Numbered from the stretch's first letter, positions 23,214 through 32,013 are shown. The stretch is DNA of 32,795 nucleotides from Candidatus Aquirickettsiella gammari (GCA_002290645.2 NMOS02000015.1:1-32795); one strand, 5' to 3'. Translations and numbers: made by a program. The notes: generated by a model from the sequence alone, not told the origin.

Positions 23214-24635
23214 TTAATTAAAATGTAACATCTTACTACTTGCCAGCATGTCCGAAGAAGAAAAATTAGTGCTATCATTAGATGGCGATTTCTTAAAAAA
23301 TAAAGAAGCCACTTTCGTCACGTTTTTTAAATCTTCTTGAGCTAAGTTTTTTAATATTTCTCTCCAACAATATTCATTTAATTGTCTATGCGCATTAAAT
23401 GTAAAAACCGAATTACATGCGGTAACTAAAGCTTGATTTCTTGCTAAACCTTTCTGGAATTGAGCTTGAATTTTTTCGTTCAAGTAAGGATATTTCTCCT
23501 TAAGATTTAAATCTTCTAATACCTTTTTTACTTCTTCATTTTGAGATATCCGCGCCAATTTATTTTCATCTTTTTCTTTACAAAGATCCAAGAACGATAA
23601 AATGCCACATAATTTATTATTGAGAATTACCTTACTTTCATCCCATAAGGTTGATATCGATTGTTCTCTGTCTATAAACTCAGGTTTCTCTGCATTTATA
23701 TTATTTAACAAGACAGAAATTATCACTAGTCTAACTATAGACAGGGTCATTGGTTCGTGATAGCTATACTCTGAAACCGCATAAAACAGCGGCGTAAATC
23801 CATATCTGCTAACCGCATTAACATTTGCCCGGTTTTTTAACAAAAAAGCCACGATTTCAGAATTATCATTTTTAATTGCAAGAATCAGGGGCGTAACTCC
23901 ACTACTCTCAAAATTGACATCTGCCCCATGTTTTAACAAAAAGGCAACCATTTCAGGATTATCCTTTTCAATTGCAAGAAGCAGCGGCGTAGTATACCCC
24001 CGCCTACCCTTAAAACTGACATCTGCCCCATGTTTTAACACAAACAAGGCCTCCATTTTAAGATAGTCAATTTCAAGAAGCAGTGATGTAACCCTTTCGT
24101 TGTTAACTGTATCAACAAAATTAACATCTGCCCCATATTTTAACAATAAGGCCACTATTTCAGGATTATCCTTTTCAATTGCAAGAAGCAGTGGCGTAAC
24201 TCTTATGTTTTCAACTGTACTAACTACATTAGCATCTGCCCCATATTTTAACAAAAAGGTCACTATTTCAGGGTTATCCTTTGCAATTGCAAGAAGCAGT
24301 GGCGTAACTCCATCTTCTTCGTTAACCACATTAACATCTGCCCCGTGTTTTAACAATAAGGCTACTATTTCAGGGTTATTATTGCTAATCGCACTAAACA
24401 GTGCCGTAAGCCCATTTTGCTTAACTGCATGAACATCAGCTCCACATTTTATAAGCCGGGATGCTGTTTTATAATCCAACTCTTCAATCGACCTATGCAG
24501 CGCTGTATCTCCATTTTTATCCACCTTATTAAGATTCGTTCTTCTTAATATAAAACAAGCTATTACTTCATAAGTATTACTAAAAAAAGCTCTAAGTTTC
24601 TTAAAAAAACTCATATCAACTCCAAAAATATTCAT
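23214..24635 (-). CDS. Ankyrin-repeat protein with F-box-like C-terminus
   Basis: The 473-residue protein has seven clear ankyrin units and one degenerate unit between about residues 41 and 310 (for example GVTPLLLAIAKDNPEIVTFL, then LKYGADANVV). A helical region of 100 residues follows. Near the end, residues 418-448 read QLNEYCWREILKNLAQEDLK, then NVTKVASLFFK. This looks like an F-box (leucine/proline-start, W-x-x-I-L-x-x-L, D-L, V-x-x-x-F/W). Ankyrin repeats plus a C-terminal F-box-like motif is the layout of poxvirus and Orientia proteins that recruit host SCF ubiquitin ligases. No signal peptide; the first hydrophobic stretch (VIACFIL) is short. An alternative start is MSFFKK (residue 8). 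It is a strong candidate for secretion into a eukaryotic cell. Confidence 0.8.
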   Translation of the reverse strand: MNIFGVDMSFFKKLRAFFSNTYEVIACFILRRTNLNKVDKNGDTALHRSIEELDYKTASRLIKCGADVHAVKQNGLTALFSAISNNNPEIVALLLKHGADVNVVNEEDGVTPLLLAIAKDNPEIVTFLLKYGADANVVSTVENIRVTPLLLAIEKDNPEIVALLLKYGADVNFVDTVNNERVTSLLLEIDYLKMEALFVLKHGADVSFKGRRGYTTPLLLAIEKDNPEMVAFLLKHGADVNFESSGVTPLILAIKNDNSEIVAFLLKNRANVNAVSRYGFTPLFYAVSEYSYHEPMTLSIVRLVIISVLLNNINAEKPEFIDREQSISTLWDESKVILNNKLCGILSFLDLCKEKDENKLARISQNEEVKKVLEDLNLKEKYPYLNEKIQAQFQKGLARNQALVTACNSVFTFNAHRQLNEYCWREILKNLAQEDLKNVTKVASLFFKKSPSNDSTNFSSSDMLASSKMLHFN

Positions 24636-25096
24636 CCATTTGATTCAATAAGTGATTCAACATGGACCCCTACACATTATTCTCCTCTAAAAAAAATTTA
24701 AATAATTTTAAAAATAATTTTTACTTAATTGACTGAAATACATGATGCCTTTAATACTAATTTTCTCCGGATCAATAGATATATCAATCCGACTTGGTCT
24801 GCCTAAGTGAGCGCCCTGTTCCATCGTAAAACTTCTTTTTTCTTATCTTTTTTTAAATTTAATATGCGCTTATAATCCGACATAATCCTCATAAACGGCT
24901 TTTGCGGCGATCATTTCCTCAGTCAATTGTTCATAGAGTACATCAGCGCGTTCACCCGAATCATTTTCTCGCAAATAATCGACTATTTGTTGACACGCTT
25001 GTCCCAAGGGCACGTTCCAAGGCTAATTGCGACAAGAGCAAAAAATACTGATTAAATTAATGATTTACGTCAATTTAGACACAAAAATGCTCTAGT
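24636..25096. other. Gene-free stretch containing a duplicated kinase scrap
   Basis: The 461 bp between the ankyrin gene and the 970-residue gene hold no intact gene. Positions 24796-25006 are the duplicate of 13147-13357. The flanks (24636-24795 and 25007-25096) are AT-rich, and nothing was recognised in them. Confidence 0.8.
24870..25006 (-). pseudogene. Duplicated 3' end of the hybrid histidine kinase (last 45 codons)
   Basis: This is the coding part of a 211-bp duplicate (24796-25006) of 13147-13357. It carries the end of the Hpt domain from LGQACQQIVDYLRENDSG to the stop, with about three base changes. The match breaks off abruptly in codons for LGQ, and unrelated sequence follows. It has no promoter or start, so it is a scrap of recombination. 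Confidence 0.9.
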
Positions 25097-28009
25097 CTAC
25101 CATCTGAACATTCCCATTCTATTTGCCATTTTGTGCGCTGCAACTAACTCTTCTAAACTTTTAAGTAATTTTATCACTATCTGATTACTTGTTGTTTTAT
25201 GAAACTTTATAAAACCTCGATGTTTTTTTAAAGTAGGCATATCATTTTCAATGATCTGTTTAAGCTTATTAAGTTCCAAAAAATTGCTGCATTCTGCTCT
25301 TTTTCTAAGAATATTCATCGTTAAAGCTGAAATCGCGTCAAGACTAGCGCATTTTTCTTGGCTAATATTCTTAAAAAATAAACTAGTAAAGCCTTTTTTG
25401 AGCTGTTCAGACTTAATCTGAAGGGCTTTTAAAGCCTCAAAAGCTTCATCCGCTTCTATTAAACAGTAACGTTGTTTCTTTAAAGACAAACTCCGATTGG
25501 GACGAGTGTCTTCAATAATTTGGGGTAGTTTTTCTTTTACCACCTCACATACAACGCTGCGTTGCTTAGGGTTTAAAAATTCAATGACCGTTATAAAATC
25601 ATAGCTGCTATTAATAATGTCTGATAGTCTTTCTCTTAGGATCTCACATACAACATTACATTCATTAGGATTTAAAAATTCAACTACAGTTGTAAAATCA
25701 TAACTGCTATTAATGATATCTGATAGTCTTTCTTTTAGGATCTCACATACAAGATTGCATTGCTCAGGGCTTAAAGATTCAATTATGATTTTAAAATCAT
25801 AGGCACTGTTAATAATTGTGGGTAGTTTTAGAAATTCACATACAACGACGAATTGATCAAATGTTAAATATCGAACAATAATTTTAAAATCAAAAGGATC
25901 TTCGATAATTACAGACAGTTTTTCTTTTAGGGCTTTACATACGACTGTGCATTGCTCAGGAGTTAGGTATTGAATAAGCTCTCTGAAATCATAAGCGCTG
26001 TTAATAATAACAGGTAGTTTTTCTTTTACGAACTCATATATAACACCACGTTGATTAGGAGTTAAGTATTGAAGGATTATCTTAAAATCAGAGGCGCTTT
26101 TTATGAGCGTAGACAGTTTTTCTTTTAGAGCTTTACATACTACCGTGCATTGTTCAGGTGTTAAGTATTGAATAACCTCGTTCAAATCGTAAGCGCTGTT
26201 AATAATAACAAGTAGTTTTTCTTTTACGGACTCATATATAACACCACGTTGCTTAGGAGTTAAGTATTGAAGAATAATTCTAAAATCAGAAACGCTTTTA
26301 ATAAACACAGGCAGCTTTTCTTTTAGGGCTTTACATATTACTGTGCATTGCTCAGGTGTTAAATATTGAATAACTTCGCTCAAATCGCAAGCGCTGTTAA
26401 TCATTGTAGGTAGTTTTTCTTTTACCACCTCACACCCAACACTGCATTGCTCTGGAGTTAGGTATTCAAAAATGATTTTAAATGAATAAGGATCTTTAAT
26501 AATTGATAGCAGATTTTCTTTAATATTCTCAAATATAACGCTTTTTTTCTCAAGAGTTAAATCCCGAAGAATTTCTCTAAAATAAAAGATATCTTCAGTG
26601 ATTGATAATAATTGTTCCTTTAAAACTTCACACACAATTAGACATTGGCTACTATTAAGCGCGATAAAAATCGCTCGGAAATCTGCTATTGAACGAATAA
26701 TATCAGTAATGTCATTTTTTATCCCAAGGAATACTGATTTTAATACCTCGTCACTAAGCTCTGTAGCGAGTAAAATAACATTTTCAACATTAGATATAGC
26801 TCGCACAATTTTTTTTGAAGTATCTTTTAAGTCACATAATAGTAGCACTTCTCTAGCGCTAATCCCTTTCAACAGGGCTGTTAATTCTATAATGTTATTA
26901 CACTCTAAATTAACACCCAAACTGTTAATGATTTTACTGGTAATACCACGCTGATCGCATCCAGAATATTTTTTTTCATTTAAATGCCTTTCTAGATGTG
27001 CTGTTGCCTCGTTAAACACATTAAGCACTATACTAATTTGTTTTTCTTGAGCTTTACCATTCAAGTTTATTGAAGCTAATTTTTCCCTATTCTTATTTAT
27101 AATAGTTAGCAAAACTTCTCTGCGCGTAGAAAAACAACTGGCTATATTACCCATTTTAGTTTTATCCGATCCTAGATTTTTTATTAAGTTTATTTCTTCT
27201 ATGATGGGAGATGGGATATCTGCTATATCTAATGAATCCCAATATTTCATAAAATTCACGATGGCTGTGTAACCCCCTTCACCTGCAGATTCTTCATAAC
27301 CTATGGCTTTGGCACTATTATATGCAAGTGCGCTAACAAATTTATTAAGTTGCCCTAGTAGAGTATCCTTATTCTCTGCAAGAATTTTATATTGATTAGC
27401 CGTATCTAAAATTAACGCCGTTTCATAGGAATGATTATGCAATAATTTTAAATCTTCATTGGACAGATACTGTAATGATTGTTCGTGACTATCGAAATCA
27501 TAATAAGGGTTAGCTAATTTTTTATTAAGTTCTTCTATTGGTGTTTTTGTTAATAGTAAAATAGGCGTTAAATAATAAAGATCCGAACCAAGTATATGGG
27601 TTATAATAACTTCACGTAGAGCAACTTCATCTAAATTGGGATATAGGTGGGGAAGCAAACTTTCACAGCTCACATCCGGCATTAAAACATTGATTGCGCT
27701 AGTTCCATTATTTTTAGCGACATATTCTGCAATATCACATAAAAGCTGGGTTATATCGTGATGAGGCAAGGCGGTATAGCATAGCATGCTACCCTTAGTT
27801 AATTCCCAATTTTTCGCGAGAAATAATATAAGGACTTCTATAAACTTTTCAGAATTTTGACTGTTTTTAGCAAGGATCGAATCTAAATCGCTTAATACTT
27901 TATTAATATAATTTAAAATAATGCGATGCGTGTACTGAGCTTGGGTACCTAGTTGTGAGTATATCGTTTTTAAACGAATTATTTCTTGTTGCATCCCTAC
28001 TGTATTCAT
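25097..28009 (-). CDS. Large protein with about thirteen 33-residue helical repeats; candidate effector
   Basis: The 970-residue protein is not matched to a named family. Residues 1-380 form a helical N-terminal domain with no signal peptide and no catalytic motif that I recognise (landmarks ESAGEGGYTAIVNFMKYWDS and SCFSTRREVLL). From about 418 to 877 there are thirteen 33-residue units of the form LTPEQCTVVCKALKEKLxxI then IxSAxDFxxIxQY; one unit (748-778) lacks two residues. The pattern suggests a solenoid of paired helices. Two repeat subtypes (LTPEQC and LTP-QR) alternate in the middle, indicating duplication of two-unit blocks. The C-terminal 90 residues contain LKKHRGFIKF, echoing the HRGYK proteins at 4135 and 18276. 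My recollection is that Legionella has large proteins with similar units, but this was not verified. It starts at an ATG after an AT-rich 147-bp gap. Confidence 0.6.
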   Translation of the reverse strand: MNTVGMQQEIIRLKTIYSQLGTQAQYTHRIILNYINKVLSDLDSILAKNSQNSEKFIEVLILFLAKNWELTKGSMLCYTALPHHDITQLLCDIAEYVAKNNGTSAINVLMPDVSCESLLPHLYPNLDEVALREVIITHILGSDLYYLTPILLLTKTPIEELNKKLANPYYDFDSHEQSLQYLSNEDLKLLHNHSYETALILDTANQYKILAENKDTLLGQLNKFVSALAYNSAKAIGYEESAGEGGYTAIVNFMKYWDSLDIADIPSPIIEEINLIKNLGSDKTKMGNIASCFSTRREVLLTIINKNREKLASINLNGKAQEKQISIVLNVFNEATAHLERHLNEKKYSGCDQRGITSKIINSLGVNLECNNIIELTALLKGISAREVLLLCDLKDTSKKIVRAISNVENVILLATELSDEVLKSVFLGIKNDITDIIRSIADFRAIFIALNSSQCLIVCEVLKEQLLSITEDIFYFREILRDLTLEKKSVIFENIKENLLSIIKDPYSFKIIFEYLTPEQCSVGCEVVKEKLPTMINSACDLSEVIQYLTPEQCTVICKALKEKLPVFIKSVSDFRIILQYLTPKQRGVIYESVKEKLLVIINSAYDLNEVIQYLTPEQCTVVCKALKEKLSTLIKSASDFKIILQYLTPNQRGVIYEFVKEKLPVIINSAYDFRELIQYLTPEQCTVVCKALKEKLSVIIEDPFDFKIIVRYLTFDQFVVVCEFLKLPTIINSAYDFKIIIESLSPEQCNLVCEILKERLSDIINSSYDFTTVVEFLNPNECNVVCEILRERLSDIINSSYDFITVIEFLNPKQRSVVCEVVKEKLPQIIEDTRPNRSLSLKKQRYCLIEADEAFEALKALQIKSEQLKKGFTSLFFKNISQEKCASLDAISALTMNILRKRAECSNFLELNKLKQIIENDMPTLKKHRGFIKFHKTTSNQIVIKLLKSLEELVAAHKMANRMGMFRW
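25379..26758 (-). repeat. Tandem 99-bp coding repeats (about 13 units)
   Basis: In-frame units of 99 bp encode the 33-residue repeats of the 970-residue protein. Those between about 25900 and 26480 are the most alike, with alternating A/B subtypes; outer units are more diverged. One unit is 93 bp. They are expected to be prone to length change by recombination. Confidence 0.85.
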
Positions 28010-28156
28010 TGCTATAAATTCACATAATTTTCTTAAATTGTCTAGAAGACTAAGGGTAGTATAACCTACTCTTCTGCTTCATTTTCTTACCCTATCAGAA
28101 CTCATTCTGACTGCCGATGAAATTGTCTCATCGTTGCAAGCTCAATGAGATTTATC

Positions 28157-29941
28157 TTAGGGCCTAGGAAAAAACACTCCGCTAGGCCCTGCTTCATTTA
28201 ATGTTGACGTTTCAAACTCTTTAGCAACCGCTTCTATCTCATAAAGCGCATTGTCTTTAGCTATCAATTGTTTAATCTTGCCCATATCTTGCTTTAATAA
28301 AATTGAGCGATTTATTACATCCTCGTGTAATAGAGACCCTCCCTTCAAACCACGTTCTGCGTTTTCTGAAATAGCTATTATTTCATCCATAATGGTTTGC
28401 ACATTGGATATCGACTCTACAGTGAGCTTTCCTAGACTATTATCAAGCAAAATAAGGCATTTAAACAACCTAAAATAGATTTCTATAAACTCCTTATCCC
28501 TTTGTCTAGATGGACGCGATAAGCCTGCTAAATCTTTCAATAGACTAAGTAATTTTTCAAAATCACTTAATAGGTATGGACAGGCTCTTTTTTTTAAGAT
28601 TTTCGCATATTGTATGACAGAGCGTCCCATTTCCATTATTATTTTTTTGGAGTCTGGATAATTACATAAGACTCGCTCTGCTGTACGAAGTAAAGTTTGA
28701 TCATAAAAAATATGATTGAGAATGAGTATTTTAAAGTCTTGGTTTTTTTCAAAGACCTGCATTAAAAAGGGTTTTTCGTTATCTCGCTGTTCGAATAAAT
28801 TGGCTCCCGCATCAATCAAACAGCTCACCATAAAGGTATCATCGAGTTTCAATGCATTTTCTAATAAACAATGACCTAGCGTTCTTGTCCCGTTATTAAC
28901 TAATAGATTTAAATCCAATCTAAATAAAGACAAACGTTCTTGGATATATTCTGCATGATTGAAATACACAACATGGACCTCAGGAGCCGCGTATAACAAA
29001 TTTTTACGATTAGCAATACTAAACGGCCACTTTTGATCTAATAGAAATTTAATTTCTTTTTTTAGCTTGCTAATTTTTCTGTCATCTGTTTCGTGCTGTA
29101 AGGCGCTTTGTGCCTTTAATAGTAAACGTAGAAATTCGGCTTGATTAAATTTTTCAATATCAAAACGTTGTTTTCCCGTTCTGCCTTCTGCTAAGCGTTC
29201 ATTAATCTTTTTAAAGATCGCTTGTGACTCAGGATCCGTGGGCTCTTTTAATTGCATCTTCTCGATAAAATAGTTCTTATCTAATAACTCATTTAAAGCG
29301 TGATATCCCTGCACACTGATCTCACTAGCACCTAAATTCAAGGTTTTAATTTTAGCGTATTGTAAGGCATCACAAAGAACTATTAAATTATCTTCTTTGT
29401 CTTCATTTTCATTGGGTAACTCTAAAGTCAAGCTATCGAGCCTGGGTGGGATTGTTAAAAATCTTATCCATGCCCACAGATGAAATTCGGCTTTCATGAT
29501 ACTTAACTCGGTTAAATAATCTTTCATCACACCTAATTGTGACAGTAATCCAGCTATAAAATACGAACTGAGTAAATAACGATTATCACCTTGTGAAATA
29601 GTCACATTATCAAGTACGATGACACCCCATTTAGGCGAAAAGCCAAAGAATTGATCCAGTAACGCTCCAACGCTAGCTTTTAGCCTATCTTCTTGTGAGT
29701 AAAGCGCCGTAAGCTCCACGTTAAAAGTCACATTCCTTAAGTAGAGTTTATAATTCTGTTCAGAGCAAGGCTTAGCTTGCTTCTTTAAATATTCTCTAAA
29801 ATAGGTCAACATTTCGGCCGTTACTATTTCGTTGTTTAGTGTAAAATGACCACTTTCTATAAAAGTATCCAAAGCGACATCAAAAGACGATTTTGGTTTA
29901 TCTTGGGGATTATGTTTGGACTTAGTCGTCGCTTTGGGCAT
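28157..29941 (-). CDS. Leucine-rich/ankyrin-like repeat protein, unpaired third paralog
   Basis: The 594-residue protein belongs with the 7270-9330 and 9606-11558 products. It has a basic lysine-rich start, the N-terminal family motif (FIESGHFTLNNEIVTAEML), irregular leucine-rich units (YLTELSIMKAEFHLW, LDSLTLELPNEN, IKTLNLGASEISVQGYHAL, then NELLDKNYF), an ankyrin-like unit (LGHCLLENALKLDDTFMVSC, then LIDAGANLFE) and a helical C-terminus. It ends EAGPSGVFFPRP, close to the tail of the 686-residue paralog (EEAGASA...FFTRPSN). Unlike the other two it has no J-domain-like partner gene. A good site (AAGGAGT) precedes the ATG. It lies 76 bp downstream of the PAS kinase on the same strand, so it may be in one transcript with the cyclodipeptide synthase and kinase. 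Candidate secreted protein. Confidence 0.6.
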   Translation of the reverse strand: MPKATTKSKHNPQDKPKSSFDVALDTFIESGHFTLNNEIVTAEMLTYFREYLKKQAKPCSEQNYKLYLRNVTFNVELTALYSQEDRLKASVGALLDQFFGFSPKWGVIVLDNVTISQGDNRYLLSSYFIAGLLSQLGVMKDYLTELSIMKAEFHLWAWIRFLTIPPRLDSLTLELPNENEDKEDNLIVLCDALQYAKIKTLNLGASEISVQGYHALNELLDKNYFIEKMQLKEPTDPESQAIFKKINERLAEGRTGKQRFDIEKFNQAEFLRLLLKAQSALQHETDDRKISKLKKEIKFLLDQKWPFSIANRKNLLYAAPEVHVVYFNHAEYIQERLSLFRLDLNLLVNNGTRTLGHCLLENALKLDDTFMVSCLIDAGANLFEQRDNEKPFLMQVFEKNQDFKILILNHIFYDQTLLRTAERVLCNYPDSKKIIMEMGRSVIQYAKILKKRACPYLLSDFEKLLSLLKDLAGLSRPSRQRDKEFIEIYFRLFKCLILLDNSLGKLTVESISNVQTIMDEIIAISENAERGLKGGSLLHEDVINRSILLKQDMGKIKQLIAKDNALYEIEAVAKEFETSTLNEAGPSGVFFPRP

Positions 29942-30017
29942 GAGTTACTCCTTCATTGTAATTATTTCTAATTCTTATCTTTTAAACAGACAATTTATAT
30001 ATTAGATTTCAGGCTGG

Positions 30018-31103
30018 TTAAGATTCTTGTAAAGCTGCCTTATTTTTATCTGGATCTTCGTTTGCTACAGAAAAGTTAAAACTTAAAGTAAAACAGCTTC
30101 CTTTTCCTTCTTCACTCGCGACCTTTATTTCACCATTCAATAGTTCTACGGTTTTTTTAACTAGATATAAACCGATCCCGTAACCTTTATATTCCCCCTC
30201 ATAAGAGGGATGCACGCGATAAAAGCGTTCAAATATCTTATCGATGTTATTTTTAGCAATACCAATTCCCGTATCGCTTATCTGTATTTCTATTTTGGCT
30301 CGATTATTCTCTGCTGAGAGTTGGTTTATTTCTAAAGCAATCCTGCCTTGCAGGGTAAACTTGACGGCATTTGATAAGATATTCAGCAAAAGTCGTTTCA
30401 ATTTAATCCGATCGCTGATAATAACCGGGAGTATGGAATCTACTTTCACTTGAAACTGTAGCCCCTTGCTTTGCAATGAGGGTTGCATCAGTGTTTGTAA
30501 CTCATCAGAAAGCTGATTTAAATCAATCGGCTCTTTTTTTAGCTGTTCTACTTGGTGCTCAGTAGCGGTGACTTCGATGACCGAGTTAAGCAATTCTAAC
30601 AATTGTTCGCTGGCACCCTGGATCATTTGTCCGTATTCTTGTTGCTCCTGCGGCTCCATTTTGCTATCCGCTTGGATACTCGAAAGACCTATGATCCCGG
30701 CCAAGGGGGTTCTTAAATCATGCGCCATGTTCATCAGAAATTCTTGTTTAGCAATTTCTGCTTGTTTTTGCACCGTAATATCAAAACTTATTACAAGAAT
30801 ACCTACACAGTTGCTACCTTCTATAAGTGGTTGTTTTACAGATAAAAAATACCTATCTTTAAATTTCTCTTCTTTTACCTCTCTTTGCTGATTTGCCATT
30901 ACTCTTTTACAATTTTCCCAAGAAGGTTTATCAATATTCTCTGCTAAAATTAATCCTTTAGAAATAGCGATTTCCATTGATTTATTTTGTGTAATATAGC
31001 GTCCTTCGGTATCAATTACACTGTAATTAACTCCAATGAGATCAAGAATAGAAGATATAATAGTTGAATTAGCTAATTCAATGGTTCTAAAGGGATGGTT
31101 CAT
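30018..31103 (-). CDS. Soluble PAS-domain sensor histidine kinase
   Basis: The 361-residue kinase has no membrane helix. Domains: PAS (about 12-115, with NYSVIDTEGRYITQN and GILVISFDITVQK), HisKA with MNMAHDLRTPLAG (H128), and HATPase with NILSNAVKFT (N box), SDTGIGI (G1) and GYGIGLYLV (G2). The domain order mirrors the front half of the hybrid kinase at 13221-15302, but there is no receiver or Hpt part. Phosphate must therefore go to a separate receiver, none of which is adjacent. It begins 19 bp after the cyclodipeptide synthase stop, with AGGAAA before the ATG, so the two are almost certainly co-transcribed. A cytosolic PAS sensor next to an enzyme that makes small hydrophobic cyclic dipeptides suggests, but does not prove, that it senses the product or a related signal. 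Confidence 0.9.
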   Translation of the reverse strand: MNHPFRTIELANSTIISSILDLIGVNYSVIDTEGRYITQNKSMEIAISKGLILAENIDKPSWENCKRVMANQQREVKEEKFKDRYFLSVKQPLIEGSNCVGILVISFDITVQKQAEIAKQEFLMNMAHDLRTPLAGIIGLSSIQADSKMEPQEQQEYGQMIQGASEQLLELLNSVIEVTATEHQVEQLKKEPIDLNQLSDELQTLMQPSLQSKGLQFQVKVDSILPVIISDRIKLKRLLLNILSNAVKFTLQGRIALEINQLSAENNRAKIEIQISDTGIGIAKNNIDKIFERFYRVHPSYEGEYKGYGIGLYLVKKTVELLNGEIKVASEEGKGSCFTLSFNFSVANEDPDKNKAALQES

Positions 31104-31122
31104 ATAAATTTCCTAGTAAACC

Positions 31123-32013
31123 TTAAATAGAACCACGTCTTGCCGAGTTAAAAACCAAACTACTTGATAAAAATGTTCTTTCTAAATCTCTATTTTGGCA
31201 AGAACTCAATTTTTCATGACATTGATTATTCTGAGTTAATGTATTTAAAAAAAATTCAAAATTATTTTTATTAGGGTTTTCATAGCTTCTTATAGATTCA
31301 CAAAAAAATTGATGCTTAGCTTTAAGATCTTTGTAACCAGCTTGTTCTAAAGCACACATGGTCTTAAAAATAGCTTGGTATAAAGTATATTCTGGATTAT
31401 AAGATGATTTAGAATGAATAAACATGTGTCCGATATAAATTGGCCCACAATTTAACTTTGTTAAAGCACAGTGAATAGCACCATTAAGCTTTGGAGAAGG
31501 ATAGGTTAAAATACCTTCCGTTAAAGAAGCTATTCCAGCTGATTCCTCTAGCAAATATTGCACTGCCGAATCAAAACCAGCTTTATTTTGGTGACTTGTC
31601 GCTAGACCATTTACTGTTGTTTTAAATTCTTGATCTGTGGTGTAAAGGTCATCAACTCGCGGTTTTAATTGAATATATTTTTCTTCATCAATAAGCGATC
31701 TCCACCCAATCAATTGGTAAGGGATATCTTCTTTACGAAGTTCTTCTAAATATTTTTTGTTTTTATCCTGCCAGTTTTTCCCCCATAATAAGGCTCTTTC
31801 TTCTCCAACATAAAATCTATTCAAGTAATCACTCAAAATAATTTTAACTGAGGTTACTTTTTTCTTGTTTTCAATAATCCAATTTGTAAATAAACGAAAA
31901 TTATCATCTGTTTGTCTATCATTATCTTTACTAATTGCATAGTTTAAAATAATTTTTTCATTAGGAAGTTTAATTTGAAATTTAATTTTGTTAGGTGTTT
32001 TATTAGTTTTCAT
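31123..32013 (-). CDS. tRNA-dependent cyclodipeptide synthase (CDPS)
   Basis: CDPSs make cyclic dipeptides (diketopiperazines) from two aminoacyl-tRNAs, using a serine to hold the first aminoacyl group. In this 296-residue protein the serine strand reads LNYAISKDNDRQ (S28 at the catalytic position). A helix and strand follow: FTNWIIENKKKVTSVKIILS and DYLNRFYVGEERAL. The catalytic Tyr/Glu helix reads VQYLLEESAGI (Y153, E157, equivalent to Y178 and E182 of AlbC), and a pocket segment reads GILTYPSPKLNG. The Y-P pair (171-172) is diagnostic of the XYP subfamily. CDPSs are known from Legionella and Rickettsiella relatives. The usual tailoring oxidase or P450 is absent; a PAS kinase follows after 19 bp instead. 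The C-terminus is about 50 residues longer than in AlbC. The products cannot be predicted with confidence. Confidence 0.8.
   Translation of the reverse strand: MKTNKTPNKIKFQIKLPNEKIILNYAISKDNDRQTDDNFRLFTNWIIENKKKVTSVKIILSDYLNRFYVGEERALLWGKNWQDKNKKYLEELRKEDIPYQLIGWRSLIDEEKYIQLKPRVDDLYTTDQEFKTTVNGLATSHQNKAGFDSAVQYLLEESAGIASLTEGILTYPSPKLNGAIHCALTKLNCGPIYIGHMFIHSKSSYNPEYTLYQAIFKTMCALEQAGYKDLKAKHQFFCESIRSYENPNKNNFEFFLNTLTQNNQCHEKLSSCQNRDLERTFLSSSLVFNSARRGSI

Noticed and set aside
24100-24432. Plus-strand open frame of 110 codons inside the ankyrin gene
   Set aside because: Antisense shadow created by the repeated ankyrin codons; no ribosome site and no independent conservation.
25379-26758. CRISPR-like array (regular spacing of similar sequence)
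   Set aside because: The period is 99 bp, in frame, without unique spacers; it encodes protein repeats.
28115-28133. CGATGA/TCATCG hairpin downstream of the leucine-rich paralog
   Set aside because: No T-tract in either direction and only six base pairs; not enough for a terminator call.
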